Assembly (NCBI RefSeq): GCF_020179605.1
Contig: NZ_JAINZO010000001.1
Location: forward strand, 1,248,396-1,312,395
DNA from: Geomonas agri
Lineage (GTDB): Bacteria; Desulfobacterota; Desulfuromonadia; Geobacterales; Geobacteraceae
Direction: 5' to 3'
Length of the DNA: 64,000 nt
Shown one piece after another: positions 1-8,668 of the stretch. Every line of letters starts with the position of its first letter. The stretch's first letter is position 1. Below the pieces are notes generated by a model that was not told the origin of the DNA, made no database searches, and saw only the letters and a program-made list of their open reading frames with translations. A program made the translations under genes and the position numbers.

Positions 1-55
1 CCCCCGGGGGGGGGGTGTGGGGGGGGGTGCCCCACACCTCGTCCCTTTGAATCTT

Positions 56-90
56 CCCCCCTCCCAGCCTCCCCCCTCCGGGGGGAGGAG
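56..90. repeat. GC-rich inverted repeat, family B (partial)
   Basis: A C-rich arm followed by a short hairpin (CCCCCCTCCGGGGGGAGG). The same arm recurs at 20716-20800, 27673-27763 and 59982-60050. Bases 1-40 are an irregular G/C tract and may be the other half of this copy, cut by the window edge. No coding potential is seen before 189. Confidence 0.6.
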
Positions 91-188
91 TATGTGCCCG
101 CAAGACCTCCGATCTGAACCGTTGCTTTAACTGTAGTAGCATAACCTTCTGATATTCGTTGGGTTAACCATATAGAGGGGGGCAACAG

Positions 189-1331
189 ATGAGAAAGATG
201 TTCGCTGTAATCGGTATCACCATGCTGCTTCTGTGCAGTGCCAGCGCGGCCTTCGCCGCGGCTCCGATCAAGATCGGGGGACTCTTCGCCGTTACCGGTC
301 CTGCTTCCTTCCTTGGCGAACCTGAAAAGAACACCCTTGAACTGCTGGTCAAAGAGGCCAACGCCAAGGGGGGCATCAACGGCTCCAAGATCGAGCTCTT
401 CGTCTACGACACCGGCGGGGACGCCACCAAGGCTGTGCAACTCGCCAACAAGCTGATCAAGAACGACAAGGTAGTCGCCATCATCGGACCGAGCACCACC
501 GGTGAATCGATGGCCGTCATCCCGGTCGCCGAGAAAGAACAGATCCCGCTCGTTTCCTGCGCCGCCGGCATCAAGATCACCGACCCCGTCAAGAAATGGG
601 TCTTTAAGACTCCCGCCAACGACCATGTTGCGGCGGAGAAGATCTTGATTCAGGCGGAGAAGCTGAAGCAGAAGAACATCGCCCTGATCACCGTCTCCGA
701 TTCCTTCGGTTCCTCCGGACGGGAACAGCTGAAGCAGATGGCCGCCAAGCGCGGCTTCAAGATCGTGGCTGACGAAGTCTACTCGCCCAAAGACACCGAC
801 ATGACCCCGCAGCTTACGAAGATCAAGGCTGCTAAACCGGACGCCATCATCTGCTGGGGCACCAATCCCGGCCCGGCCATCATCACTCGCAACATCCAGC
901 AGCTGGGCATCAAGACCCAGGTCTACCAAAGCCACGGCGTCGCCTCCAAGAAGTACATCGAGCTGGCCACCGCGCAGGCCGCCAAGGGGATCATGCTCCC
1001 CGCCGGCAAACTGGCCGTGTTCGACCTGCTGAAGGCGAGCGACCCGCAGGCGAAACTGCTCAAGGACTACAACACCGACTACAAGAAAAGCTACGGCGTC
1101 GAGGCTTCCACCTTCGGCGGCTACGCTTACGACGGCTTCCAGTTGATCGCCGCGGCCATCAAGAAAGGGGCCGCCACCGCGGCCCAGATCCGCGACGGTA
1201 TCGAGAAAAACGGCCGCATGGTAGGCGTGTCCGGCGTCTTCAAGATGTCGCCGACCGATCACAACGGCCTCGATCTGGGCGCCTTCGAGATGGTCCGCAT
1301 CGTTAAGGGCGACTGGGTCATCGTAAAATAA
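189..1331 (+). CDS. ABC transporter periplasmic binding protein, branched-chain amino-acid (LivK-like) type, copy 1
   Basis: A 380-residue solute-binding protein of the Leu/Ile/Val-binding (type I periplasmic fold) family. Residues 1-23 form a signal peptide with an AFA cleavage site. The mature start PIKIGGLFAVTGPASFLGE and the IIGPSTTGES segment are typical of this family, which presents ligand to LivHM. The ATG at 189 follows a GAGGGG ribosome site. A second, clearly paralogous binding protein follows after 41 bp, then the permease and ATPase genes. The ligand cannot be read from the sequence. The paaK gene at the end of the operon makes an aromatic acid or amino acid possible as well as Leu/Ile/Val. 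Confidence 0.93.
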   Translation: MRKMFAVIGITMLLLCSASAAFAAAPIKIGGLFAVTGPASFLGEPEKNTLELLVKEANAKGGINGSKIELFVYDTGGDATKAVQLANKLIKNDKVVAIIGPSTTGESMAVIPVAEKEQIPLVSCAAGIKITDPVKKWVFKTPANDHVAAEKILIQAEKLKQKNIALITVSDSFGSSGREQLKQMAAKRGFKIVADEVYSPKDTDMTPQLTKIKAAKPDAIICWGTNPGPAIITRNIQQLGIKTQVYQSHGVASKKYIELATAQAAKGIMLPAGKLAVFDLLKASDPQAKLLKDYNTDYKKSYGVEASTFGGYAYDGFQLIAAAIKKGAATAAQIRDGIEKNGRMVGVSGVFKMSPTDHNGLDLGAFEMVRIVKGDWVIVK

Positions 1332-1372
1332 CGACCTGCGGCAGGAGTGCCGCTCAAAAGGGGAGGGAAATC

Positions 1373-2512
1373 GTGAAAAAACTAGTCTCGACTGCTTTTG
1401 CTTCGTTTGCATTATTCTGCCTGTCCACCGCCGCACTGGCAGCTCCGCCGATCAAGATCGGCGCGCTCTTCGCCGTGACCGGCCCCGCGTCGTTCCTCGG
1501 CGAGCCCGAGCGTAACACTGCGCAGATGGTGGTTGACGAGATCAACAAGGCCGGCGGCGTCAAGGGGCGCAAGTTGGAGCTGATCACCTACGACACCGGC
1601 GGGGATGCCACCAAGGCCGTTCAGCTCGCCAACAAGCTCGTCAAGAACGACAAGGTGGTCGCCATCATCGGTCCCAGCACCACCGGTGACAGTATGGCTA
1701 TCATCCCCATCGTCGAGAAGGCCCAGGTACCGCTCATCTCCTGCGCGGCGGGCAGCAAGATCACCGAGCCGGTGAAAAAGTGGGTCTTCAAGACCGCCCA
1801 GAACGACGGGCTGGCCGTGGCGAAGATCTACGAGCAGCTGAAGAAGGAGAAGAAGACCAAGGTCGCCATCCTGACCGTCTCTGACGGCTTCGGCGCTTCC
1901 GGCCGGGAGCAACTGAAGGCGCAGGCAGCGCACTACGGCATCCAGATCCTTTCCGACGACACCTACGGTCCCAAGGACACCGACATGACCGCGCAACTGG
2001 CCAAGATCCGCGGTTCCCAGGCCCAGGCCCTCATCTGCTGGGGCACCAACCCGGGGCCGGCCGTCATCGCCAGAAACGCCAAGCAGCTCGGCCTCACCAT
2101 CCCGGTGTACATGAGCCACGGCGTCTCCTCCAAGAAGTTCATCGAGCTGGCCGGCGATGCAGCCGAGGGGATCAAGCTGCCGTCCGGCAAGGTGCTGGTC
2201 GCCGACCTTCTGCCGAAAACCGACAAGCAAAAACCCTCTCTGCTTGCCTTCATCAAGGATTATCAGAACCACTTCAGGGCCGAGGGTGACCACTTTGGCG
2301 GCCACGCTTGGGATGCGGTCATGCTGCTGAAAGGCGCCATCGAGAAAGGCGGCGACACCCCTGCCGGTATCCGCAATGCGCTGGAAAATACTCGCAACTT
2401 CCCGGGTATCGGCGGTGTGTTCAGCTACTCCGCCAAGGACCACGCCGGTCTGACCAAGGATGCCTTTACCCTGGTCGAAGTGCGCAAAAAAGACTGGGTG
2501 CTGGTCAAGTAG
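1373..2512 (+). CDS. ABC transporter periplasmic binding protein, branched-chain amino-acid (LivK-like) type, copy 2
   Basis: A 379-residue paralogue of the preceding gene. It has a signal peptide (cleavage near ALA at about residue 23), the same PIKIG-LFAVTGPASFLGEPE mature start, the YDTGGDATKAVQLANKL block and the ICWGTNPGPA motif. It starts with GTG at 1373 behind a strong GGGAGGG ribosome site. It ends 13 bp before livH, so the two binding proteins probably feed one permease. Divergence is spread over the C-terminal half, which suggests different ligands rather than a recent exact duplication. Confidence 0.93.
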   Translation: MKKLVSTAFASFALFCLSTAALAAPPIKIGALFAVTGPASFLGEPERNTAQMVVDEINKAGGVKGRKLELITYDTGGDATKAVQLANKLVKNDKVVAIIGPSTTGDSMAIIPIVEKAQVPLISCAAGSKITEPVKKWVFKTAQNDGLAVAKIYEQLKKEKKTKVAILTVSDGFGASGREQLKAQAAHYGIQILSDDTYGPKDTDMTAQLAKIRGSQAQALICWGTNPGPAVIARNAKQLGLTIPVYMSHGVSSKKFIELAGDAAEGIKLPSGKVLVADLLPKTDKQKPSLLAFIKDYQNHFRAEGDHFGGHAWDAVMLLKGAIEKGGDTPAGIRNALENTRNFPGIGGVFSYSAKDHAGLTKDAFTLVEVRKKDWVLVK

Positions 2513-2525
2513 GTAAAGAGGATTC

Positions 2526-3410
2526 ATGGAGCTTTTAAACCAGGTAACGCAGTTCGTCATATCGGGGCTCGCCACAGGTTCCATCTACGCCCTTATTGGC
2601 CTCAGCTTCGCCATCATCTTCAATTCGACCGGGATCATCAACTTCGCCCAGGGTGAGTTCGTCATGCTGGGCGGGGTGTTGACCATCTTCTCGCTGAACG
2701 TGCTGCATCTGCCGCTGCTGGCGGCCATCGTCGTCGCGGTAGCGGTAACCACTATCATCGGCCTTGTTTTCGAGCGGCTGGCCATCCGGCCGCTCAAAAA
2801 CGCCACCCCGCTCATGCTCATCATCATCACCATCGGCGCCAGCATCCTGATTCGCGGCCTGGTGATGCTGCTGTGGGGCAAGGACACCCAGGCGCTGCCG
2901 GCCTTTTCCGGGACCGACCCGATCAGCATCGCCGGGGCGACCCTGCTACCGCAGCATCTCTGGATCTTCGGCGTCACCGTGCTGGTCATCATCGGCTGCC
3001 GACTCTTCTTCAACCACACTATCAGCGGCAAGGCCATGCGCGCCTGCTCCTTCAACCGCCGCGCCGCAAACCTGGTCGGCATCAGCGTCGGGCGCATGGT
3101 GCTCTTCTCCTTCGTGATTTCCGCCGCGGTCGGTGCGCTGGCAGGGGTGATCATCGCGCCGCTCACCATGACCGCCTACGACGTCGGCGTCATGCTGGGG
3201 TTGAAGGGATTCTGTGCCGCCATCATGGGCGGCATGGGGAGCGGTCTCGGCACCGTGTTGGGTGGCCTGATCCTCGGCACCCTCGAGTCGCTCGGCGCCG
3301 GCCTCATCTCCTCCGGTTATAAGGACGCCATCGCATTTTTCATCCTGCTCCTGATCCTTTTCATCAGGCCGCAGGGGCTTTTCAAGAAGGGCGAAACAGA
3401 AAGGGTTTAA
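2526..3410 (+). CDS. livH: Branched-chain amino-acid ABC transporter permease LivH
   Basis: A 294-residue inner-membrane permease with about eight hydrophobic segments. It carries the LivH hallmarks GLSFAIIFNSTGIINFAQGE near the N-terminus and the EAA-like loop GLKGFCAAIMGGMGS-GTVLGGL near residues 225-250. It starts at ATG 2526 behind AGAGGA, 13 bp after the second binding protein, and is followed 10 bp later by livM. It forms the transmembrane channel as a heterodimer with LivM. Confidence 0.95.
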   Translation: MELLNQVTQFVISGLATGSIYALIGLSFAIIFNSTGIINFAQGEFVMLGGVLTIFSLNVLHLPLLAAIVVAVAVTTIIGLVFERLAIRPLKNATPLMLIIITIGASILIRGLVMLLWGKDTQALPAFSGTDPISIAGATLLPQHLWIFGVTVLVIIGCRLFFNHTISGKAMRACSFNRRAANLVGISVGRMVLFSFVISAAVGALAGVIIAPLTMTAYDVGVMLGLKGFCAAIMGGMGSGLGTVLGGLILGTLESLGAGLISSGYKDAIAFFILLLILFIRPQGLFKKGETERV

Positions 3411-3420
3411 AGGTTTTACT

Positions 3421-4386
3421 TTGAAATCGGACAGAATAAAATTTCTCTTTTTTGCCCTCGTGGTGCTGCTTATCCCGCTGCCGCTCTCCGGTGGGTATCT
3501 TACCAACGTCCTTATCTTTGTCGGGATCAACAGCGTGCTCGCCCTGGGGCTCAACCTCCTGTTGGGCTACGCTGGCCAGATCTCGCTCGGGCAGGCTGCC
3601 TTCTTCGGCCTGGGCGCCTACGGTTCCGGCGTGCTCACTACCGCCTACGGCCTCAACCCCTGGCTCGCCATGATCGCCGTCGCCCTCTGCGTCGCTGCCT
3701 TCGCCTTCGCCATCGGCTTCCCGGTGCTGCGCCTGAAAGGGCACTACCTGGCCATGGCCACCCTCGGCGTCGGCGTCATCGTCAACATCGCCTTCAACGA
3801 GACCGTAGACCTCACCGGCGGCCCGTCCGGCCTCTCCGGCATTCCCAATCTCAGCATCGGCAGCCTCACCTTCGACTCTGACCTGAAGAACTACTACCTG
3901 GTCTGGGTCTTCGCGCTTGGGATGATCCTCTTATCGCTGAACCTGGTCAACTCCCGTTTCGGGCGCGGCCTGCGCGCCATCCACGATTCGGAGGTGGCCG
4001 CCCGCGTCATGGGCGTCAATGCGAGGCTCATGAAGGTGCAGGTATTCACCCTGTCGGCATTCATGTCCGCCATCATGGGGAGCCTGTACTGTCACGTGAT
4101 GACCTTTATCTCGCCCAACTCCTTCGGGTTCAGCATGTCGGTTGAGCTGCTCACCATGGTGGTTATCGGCGGCCTGGGGAGCGTGTACGGCTCCATCCTG
4201 GGTGCCTTGCTGCTGACCCTGCTCCCCGAGATGCTGCGCACCTTCCAGGACTACGACATCATCGTGTACGGCCTCCTGCTGATTACCATGACCATCTACC
4301 TCCCCGGCGGCCTGGTGGAGGGGATTCCGGCGCTGTTCCGGCTCCTGGTGCCGGCGAAGAAGGTAACGGAGGGGAGCGATGCTTAG
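3421..4386 (+). CDS. livM: Branched-chain amino-acid ABC transporter permease LivM
   Basis: A 321-residue integral membrane protein. Recognisable LivM segments are LGLNLLLGYAGQISLGQAAF (about residues 40-60), TLGVGVIVNIAFNETVDLTGG, and TMVVIGGLGSVYGSILGALL in the EAA loop. Translation appears to start at TTG 3421, because no ATG lies between the livH stop and the first membrane segment and an AAAGG site precedes it. The last codons overlap livG by 8 bp, indicating translational coupling. Confidence 0.94.
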   Translation: MKSDRIKFLFFALVVLLIPLPLSGGYLTNVLIFVGINSVLALGLNLLLGYAGQISLGQAAFFGLGAYGSGVLTTAYGLNPWLAMIAVALCVAAFAFAIGFPVLRLKGHYLAMATLGVGVIVNIAFNETVDLTGGPSGLSGIPNLSIGSLTFDSDLKNYYLVWVFALGMILLSLNLVNSRFGRGLRAIHDSEVAARVMGVNARLMKVQVFTLSAFMSAIMGSLYCHVMTFISPNSFGFSMSVELLTMVVIGGLGSVYGSILGALLLTLLPEMLRTFQDYDIIVYGLLLITMTIYLPGGLVEGIPALFRLLVPAKKVTEGSDA

Positions 4387-5131
4387 CCTGAACGGAATCG
4401 GCAAGAGGTTCGGCGGACTGATCGCCCTGGAGGGTATCAGCTTCAATGTCGGCAAGGGCTCCATCACCGGCATCATCGGTCCCAACGGCGCAGGCAAGAC
4501 CACGCTCTTCAACGTCGCCACCGGGATCTATCCCCCATCCAGCGGAGCCGTGCTCCTGGAGGGGAAGGACATCTCCAAGCTGCCGCCGGAAGGGCGCGCG
4601 CGGCTGGGACTGGTGCGCACCTTCCAGAACATCGAGCTCTTCGGCAAGATGACCGTGCTGGAGAACGTCATGGTCGGTCTGCACACCCAGAGCAGCTCCG
4701 GCTTATTCGCCTGCTCGTTCCGGATGCCCTGGCAGATGAGCGAGGAGCGCCGCATACGCGCGCGGGCCATGGAACTGCTCGACTTCGTCGGCATCCAGGA
4801 GCTGGCCGAGGTCCAGGCTGGCACTCTGTCTTTCGGCAAGGGACGGCTTTTGGAGATCGCGCGCGCCATGGCGCTGGAGCCGAAGATCCTTTTGATGGAC
4901 GAACCGGCGGCGGGCCTCAATAGCAGCGAGACGGCGGAGTTGGCCGAGCTGATTAAGCGGATCCGAGACCTTGGCGTGACGGTGGCCTTGGTCGAGCACG
5001 ACATGGACCTGGTCATGGACATCTGCGACCAGTTGGTGGTCCTCAACCTGGGCTCCATGCTGGCGGAAGGGACCCCGCGCCAGATCCAGGACAACCAGGC
5101 CGTTATCACCGCGTACCTCGGGGAGGAATAG
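4379..5131 (+). CDS. livG: Branched-chain amino-acid ABC transporter ATPase LivG
   Basis: A 250-residue cytoplasmic ATPase. Walker A GPNGAGKTT lies near residue 34, the signature is the LivG-type LSFGKGRLLEIARAMA in place of LSGGQ, and Walker B is ILLMDEPAAGLN, followed by the switch segment VALVEHDMDLVM. It overlaps livM by 8 bp. The next gene, livF, is separated from it by a 116-bp palindromic repeat element, an unusual interruption of a normally tight operon. Confidence 0.95.
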   Translation: MLSLNGIGKRFGGLIALEGISFNVGKGSITGIIGPNGAGKTTLFNVATGIYPPSSGAVLLEGKDISKLPPEGRARLGLVRTFQNIELFGKMTVLENVMVGLHTQSSSGLFACSFRMPWQMSEERRIRARAMELLDFVGIQELAEVQAGTLSFGKGRLLEIARAMALEPKILLMDEPAAGLNSSETAELAELIKRIRDLGVTVALVEHDMDLVMDICDQLVVLNLGSMLAEGTPRQIQDNQAVITAYLGEE

Positions 5132-5142
5132 GCTAGTCCAGT

Positions 5143-5258
5143 TCCCTCCCCGGAGGGGGAGGGTGCCCGAAGGGCGGGTGAGGGCTGTGCCACGAAGTGA
5201 GTGAGGCGCATATTGCGGCGCCCTCACCCCCAGCCCCTCTCCCGGAGGGCGAGGGGAG
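5143..5258. repeat. Palindromic GC-rich element, family A, copy 1
   Basis: An element of about 116 bp with inverted arms. The left arm contains GGGTGCCCGAAGGGCGGGTG and the right arm contains CCCTCACCCCCAGCCCCTCT, with a short variable centre of about 35 bp. A second copy lies at 13967-14083 with the same arms and a different centre. It sits between livG and livF, and read through in frame it would add a spurious 26-residue N-terminus to LivF. Confidence 0.8.
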
Positions 5259-5274
5259 TCTTTTAAGGAACCAA

Positions 5275-6018
5275 ATGCTAAAGATCAAGAACATCAACGC
5301 CTATTACGGGAAGGTGCACGCGCTCAAGAACGTATCGCTGCACCTGAAGGCCGGCGAGATAGTGACCCTTATCGGCGCCAACGGCGCGGGGAAGACCACG
5401 CTGCTCAACACGCTCTCCGGCATCATCCCCACCGCCAGCGGGGAGATCCTGCTCGAAGGGAAGGATATCGTCGGGCAGGCCGCGGATCGCGTGGTCTCGC
5501 TGGGGCTGTCCCAGGTGCCGGAAGGACGCCAGGTTTTCAACCCGCTCACGGTCGAGGAAAACCTGGAGCTGGGCGCCTACCTGCGCTACCGGGCCGGCGG
5601 ACAGAGACACGACATCGGAACGGACCTGGAGCGAATGTACCAGATGTTCCCGCGACTCAAGGAACGTCGCCGCCAGGCTGCCGGGACCCTCTCCGGCGGT
5701 GAGCAGCAGATGCTCGCCATCGGTCGCGCGCTTATGGCACGCCCGAAGCTCTTGCTTCTGGACGAGCCGTCCATGGGACTTGCCCCGCTGGTGGTGCAGG
5801 ACATCTTCAAGGTGATCGAGCGCCTGCGCAGCGAGGAGGGGACCACCATCCTCCTGGTGGAGCAGAACGCACGCGCCGCGCTGAAGGTCGCAGATCGCGG
5901 CTACGTCCTCGAGACCGGTAAAGTGATACTTGAAGGAAAGGCGTCCGAACTGTTGGAAAACAAGGATGTGCAGCGCGCCTATCTGGGGCGCGACAAGAAA
6001 GAAATTTGGGAGAGGTAG
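5275..6018 (+). CDS. livF: Branched-chain amino-acid ABC transporter ATPase LivF
   Basis: A 247-residue ATPase starting at ATG 5275 ([20 protein letters not shown]) behind TTAAGGAA. The upstream in-frame ATG at 5197 lies inside the family A repeat and encodes Pro-rich low-complexity sequence, so it is not used here. Walker [10 protein letters not shown], signature [16 protein letters not shown] and Walker [14 protein letters not shown] are all present. LivF pairs with LivG to energise LivHM. Confidence 0.95.
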   Translation: MLKIKNINAYYGKVHALKNVSLHLKAGEIVTLIGANGAGKTTLLNTLSGIIPTASGEILLEGKDIVGQAADRVVSLGLSQVPEGRQVFNPLTVEENLELGAYLRYRAGGQRHDIGTDLERMYQMFPRLKERRRQAAGTLSGGEQQMLAIGRALMARPKLLLLDEPSMGLAPLVVQDIFKVIERLRSEEGTTILLVEQNARAALKVADRGYVLETGKVILEGKASELLENKDVQRAYLGRDKKEIWER

Positions 6019-6020
6019 CT

Positions 6021-7322
6021 ATGCAGATTTGGGAGCCCGAATACGAGTGCATGCCGCGGGAGGAGATCGAGCAGCTCCAATTGGAGCGGCTCCAGGCTAC
6101 TCTGAACCGCGTTTACAAGAACGTCACCTGCTACCGCAACAGGTTCAAGGAAATGGGGATCGTCCCCGAGGACGTCCGATCCCTCGCCGACCTGGCCAAG
6201 CTCCCGTTCACCACCAAGGAGGACCTACGCCTCAACTACCCGTACGGCATGTTCGCAGTGCCGCTGCGCGAGGTGGTTCGCATCCACTCCTCCTCGGGCA
6301 CCACCGGCAAGCCGACGGTCGTGGGCTACACCAAGCACGACCTGAAGGTCTGGTCCAGCCTCGTTGCCCGCTTTATGACTGCGGCCGGGGTTAACAGTGA
6401 CGACGTGGTGCAGATCGCGTTCGGCTATGGTCTCTTCACCGGTGCTTTTGGCCTGCACTACGGTTCCGAAATGATCGGCGCTTCCGTCATCCCGATGGGG
6501 TCGGGCAACACCGAAAAGCAGATCATGATCATGCAGGACTACCGCACCACCGCGCTGGTCTCTACGCCGAGCTATGCCGTCACCATCGCGGAGCGGATGG
6601 AGAAAATGGGGATCGATCCCAAGGGTCTCACTCTGAAGGTCGGTCTCTTCGGCGGCGAGCCTTGGTCCGAGGCGATGCGCCGCGAGATTGAGGAACGGCT
6701 CGGCATCACCGCCACCGACAACTACGGCCTCTCCGAGGTGATCGGCCCGGGCGTCGCCGGCGAGTGCCTGTGCAAGCGCGGCATGCACATCTCCGAGGAT
6801 CATTTCATCGCCGAGATTATCGACCCGGATACGGGCGCCGTGCTGCCTCCCGGCAGCGTCGGCGAACTGGTGCTTACCTCGCTCACCAAGGAAGCCTTCC
6901 CGATGGTTCGGTACCGGACCCGCGACATCACCTCACTGGACTACGAGAAGTGCGACTGCGGCAGAACCATGGTGCGCATGAAGAAAACCATGGGGCGCTC
7001 CGACGACATGCTCATCATCAAGGGGGTCAACGTCTACCCGTCGCAGATCGAGGACGTGCTGTTCGCCATCGAAGGGTGCCAACCTCACTACCAGTTGGTC
7101 GTGGATCGCAAGGGTGCGCTGGACACCCTGGAGATCCGCATCGAGGTAACCGAGAACATCTTCTTTGACGAGATGAAGAAGCAGAAGGCCTTCCTGGACC
7201 AGGTGGAGAAGAAGATTGATTCCGTGCTCGGCGTCGGCGCCGTGGTGAAGCTGGTGGAGCCCAACAGCATTCCGCGAGCCGAAGGCAAAGCATGTCGCGT
7301 CATTGACAACAGGAAAATCTAG
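6021..7322 (+). CDS. paaK: Phenylacetate-CoA ligase
   Basis: A 433-residue member of the adenylate-forming PaaK family, which activates phenylacetate (or a related aryl acetate) to its CoA thioester with ATP. Visible motifs are the phosphate-binding loop [19 protein letters not shown] (about residues 90-108), [12 protein letters not shown], the hinge [10 protein letters not shown] and the C-terminal [20 protein letters not shown]. The ATG at 6021 lies 2 bp after the livF stop with GAGAGG upstream, and an in-frame TTG at 6006 is less likely. Its place in the liv operon fits uptake and degradation of an aromatic amino acid such as phenylalanine, which is inference. Confidence 0.92.
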   Translation: MQIWEPEYECMPREEIEQLQLERLQATLNRVYKNVTCYRNRFKEMGIVPEDVRSLADLAKLPFTTKEDLRLNYPYGMFAVPLREVVRIHSSSGTTGKPTVVGYTKHDLKVWSSLVARFMTAAGVNSDDVVQIAFGYGLFTGAFGLHYGSEMIGASVIPMGSGNTEKQIMIMQDYRTTALVSTPSYAVTIAERMEKMGIDPKGLTLKVGLFGGEPWSEAMRREIEERLGITATDNYGLSEVIGPGVAGECLCKRGMHISEDHFIAEIIDPDTGAVLPPGSVGELVLTSLTKEAFPMVRYRTRDITSLDYEKCDCGRTMVRMKKTMGRSDDMLIIKGVNVYPSQIEDVLFAIEGCQPHYQLVVDRKGALDTLEIRIEVTENIFFDEMKKQKAFLDQVEKKIDSVLGVGAVVKLVEPNSIPRAEGKACRVIDNRKI

Positions 7323-7427
7323 ACTAGCATTGATTCCGCTTTTGCTTTCAAGCCGGGTGTCATTGTCAAGGCTGCAAGCATACTCAACTGGGGCACGCCC
7401 CCCCGATACTACCAAGGAGGAATCAAC

Positions 7428-7760
7428 ATGAAAAAAGTTCTCGTTGCTACTGCTGCTGTACTGTCTATGTCCGTAATCGCGGTTCCCGCTTTTGCCGAGG
7501 CCAAGAAAGGCGAGAAGATCGACGCCAAGGCCAAGTTCGACCAACACTGTGTCGCCTGTCACCCGAAAGGCGGCAACATCATCAAACCCAGCAAGGGCCT
7601 GGGCAAAAAAGAGCTCGCCGCCAACGGCATCAAGACCGAGAAGGACATCGTTGCCAAGATGCGCAACCCCGGCCCCGGCATGACCAAGTTCGATGCCAAA
7701 GCAGTGCCCGATGCCGAAGCCCACGCCATCGCCAAGTACATCCTCACCACCTTTAAATAA
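7428..7760 (+). CDS. Periplasmic monoheme class I cytochrome c
   Basis: A 110-residue exported protein. Residues 1-23 form a signal peptide ending AFA. One heme-binding motif, CVACH, lies at residues 41-45, followed by a Gly/Pro-rich stretch with Met near PGPGMTKF that can serve as the distal heme ligand. The size and the HCVACHPKGG-NIIKP layout resemble the cytochrome c6 / small class I cytochromes known in Geobacter. The start follows a perfect AGGAGG. It forms a single-gene unit closed by the terminator at 7780-7818. It is probably a soluble periplasmic electron carrier, and its partners are not shown by the context. Confidence 0.9.
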   Translation: MKKVLVATAAVLSMSVIAVPAFAEAKKGEKIDAKAKFDQHCVACHPKGGNIIKPSKGLGKKELAANGIKTEKDIVAKMRNPGPGMTKFDAKAVPDAEAHAIAKYILTTFK

Positions 7761-7779
7761 TCTCGCTTCAGATAATGCA

Positions 7780-7818
7780 AAAAGCACCTGCCGGCCTTGC
7801 GCCAGCAGGTGCTTTTTT
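7780..7818 (+). terminator. Rho-independent terminator after the cytochrome c gene
   Basis: A 12-bp stem (AAAAGCACCTGC / GCAGGTGCTTTT) with a 13-nt loop runs straight into a T tract. It lies 19 bp after the stop codon. Confidence 0.9.
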
Positions 7819-7882
7819 ATTGAAGCAGGGAACCGGAGCCCTACAGCAGATTGTTCTACGAAGTGCTGCACTTGGCTTCAGG

Positions 7883-7920
7883 CTCCCCCGCTTGTTAAAG
7901 GGGGGATAGGGGGGATTTGC
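7883..7920. repeat. Family C repeat, copy 1
   Basis: CCCCCGCTTGTTAAAGGGGG followed by ATAGGGGGGATTTG. Together with about 40 bp of upstream flank it forms a diverged tandem duplicate of 7945-8020 (shared GCTGCAC ... TTCCCCC flank). Confidence 0.8.
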
Positions 7921-7986
7921 TTTATTCAACCCAGTGCCTGACCCCCCACAGCAAATTCGTCAACGAATCGCTGCACGTTACTTACG

Positions 7987-8020
7987 TTCCCCCCTTGTTA
8001 AAGGGGGGCAGGGGGATTTG
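7987..8020. repeat. Family C repeat, copy 2 (contains the stop codon of the DUF559 gene)
   Basis: TTCCCCCCTTGTTAAAGGGG followed by GGCAGGGGGATTTG. The minus-strand gene that ends at 7998 takes its last codons (NPPAPL) and its TAA stop from this repeat. Confidence 0.8.
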
Positions 8021-8378
8021 CTCTTTGCTGGCACATCCTAAATATTTCTTCCAATACCGCTGTCGTTTCCACTAATACCTGCCGGTTGTCAAATCTCAGC
8101 ACCATCAATCCCTGTTCTTTCAGAGACACGTCTCGGGCAGCATCACCCTTGCACTGCTCCTCCTCAAGATGCTGACAGCCATCGACCTCAATCACCAATT
8201 GTGCGGCGGCAGCAAAGAAATCGACAATATAAGGCCCCAGCGGTTTCTGACGATGGAACTGGAGCCCGAGGAGTTGCTTGCCCCGCAGGTGAGACCACAG
8301 CAGCTGCTCGGCCTCGGTCATCTGTTTGCGCAGTGTACGGGATGGCCATTTTAGATGGTGATTGTAATTTCGGAACAA
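7998..8378 (-). CDS. DUF559 (Vsr-like endonuclease fold) protein embedded in repeats
   Basis: A 126-residue protein of the DUF559 family, which shares the PD-(D/E)XK-like fold of very-short-patch-repair endonucleases. The family core is clear: RTLRKQMTEAEQLLWSHLRG, FHRQKPLGPYIVDFF (catalytic Asp region), and LVIEVDGCQH with the conserved Glu and Asp. The likely start is TTG at 8378, immediately inside the flanking repeat copy at 8384-8417, with no good ribosome site. The C-terminal six residues and stop come from repeat copy 2. It is intact but weakly equipped for expression. Its function is not established; association with the surrounding repeats is the notable feature. Confidence 0.82.
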   Translation of the reverse strand: MFRNYNHHLKWPSRTLRKQMTEAEQLLWSHLRGKQLLGLQFHRQKPLGPYIVDFFAAAAQLVIEVDGCQHLEEEQCKGDAARDVSLKEQGLMVLRFDNRQVLVETTAVLEEIFRMCQQRANPPAPL

Positions 8379-8383
8379 GGCTG

Positions 8384-8417
8384 AATCCCCCCTGGCCCCC
8401 CTTTAACAAGGGGGGGA
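8384..8417. repeat. Family C repeat, copy 3 (opposite orientation)
   Basis: AATCCCCCCTGGCCCCCCTT followed by TAACAAGGGGGG. It lies directly upstream of the DUF559 start codon, inverted relative to copies 1 and 2. Confidence 0.8.
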
Positions 8418-8494
8418 CGCGAGTGCCCGTGCTGCGCTTTGTGGGCAAGGTAGTTCCGTTTCTTGTGATGGCAAGGAGGTGCCGGGACATAGCT

Positions 8495-8530
8495 AAATCC
8501 CCCCTGTCCCCCCTTTGTTAAAGGGGGGGA
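8495..8530. repeat. Family C repeat, copy 4
   Basis: AAATCCCCCCTGTCCCCCCT followed by TTGTTAAAGGGGGGG, in the same orientation as copy 3. Confidence 0.8.
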
Positions 8531-8616
8531 CGTGATATGTAGTGAAGCGCTTCGTGCTCCACTCAACTGGGTGCAACCGTCGGTTGTTGGCCACGCAGGT
8601 CAGCACCAGAGTTCAG

Positions 8617-8668
8617 GTTCCCCCCCTTGTAAAAGGGGGGACAGGGGGGATTTGATCTTTGCTGGCAG
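8617..8668. repeat. Family C repeat, copy 5, with DUF559 3'-end flank
   Basis: CCCCCCCTTGTAAAAGGGGG, then ACAGGGGGGATTTGATCTTTGCTGGCA. The TCTTTGCTGGCA flank is the same sequence that forms the 3' end of the DUF559 gene beside copy 2. This end therefore looks like the edge of another, deleted DUF559 unit. Confidence 0.75.

Noticed and set aside
1-40. G/C homopolymer-like tract as a structural element (quadruplex)
   Set aside because: It is at the window edge and may be the end of a family B repeat. With no upstream context, a separate claim is not justified.
1412-2584. 390-codon open frame on the minus strand
   Set aside because: It is antisense to the second binding protein gene. It arises from GC-rich third codon positions, has no ribosome site and no family resemblance. 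The same holds for the long minus-strand frames at 8833-10095, 10285-12030, 21294-22580, 26591-27727, 29269-30534 and 38263-39417.
5197-5274. N-terminal extension of LivF from ATG 5197
   Set aside because: It is the translated palindromic repeat (Pro/Gly-rich low complexity). The ATG at 5275 has the better ribosome site and matches the family start.
7883-8655. Possible CRISPR array
   Set aside because: Repeats are in both orientations, unevenly spaced (70-400 bp), and one carries a stop codon of a gene. There are no regular spacers and no cas genes.
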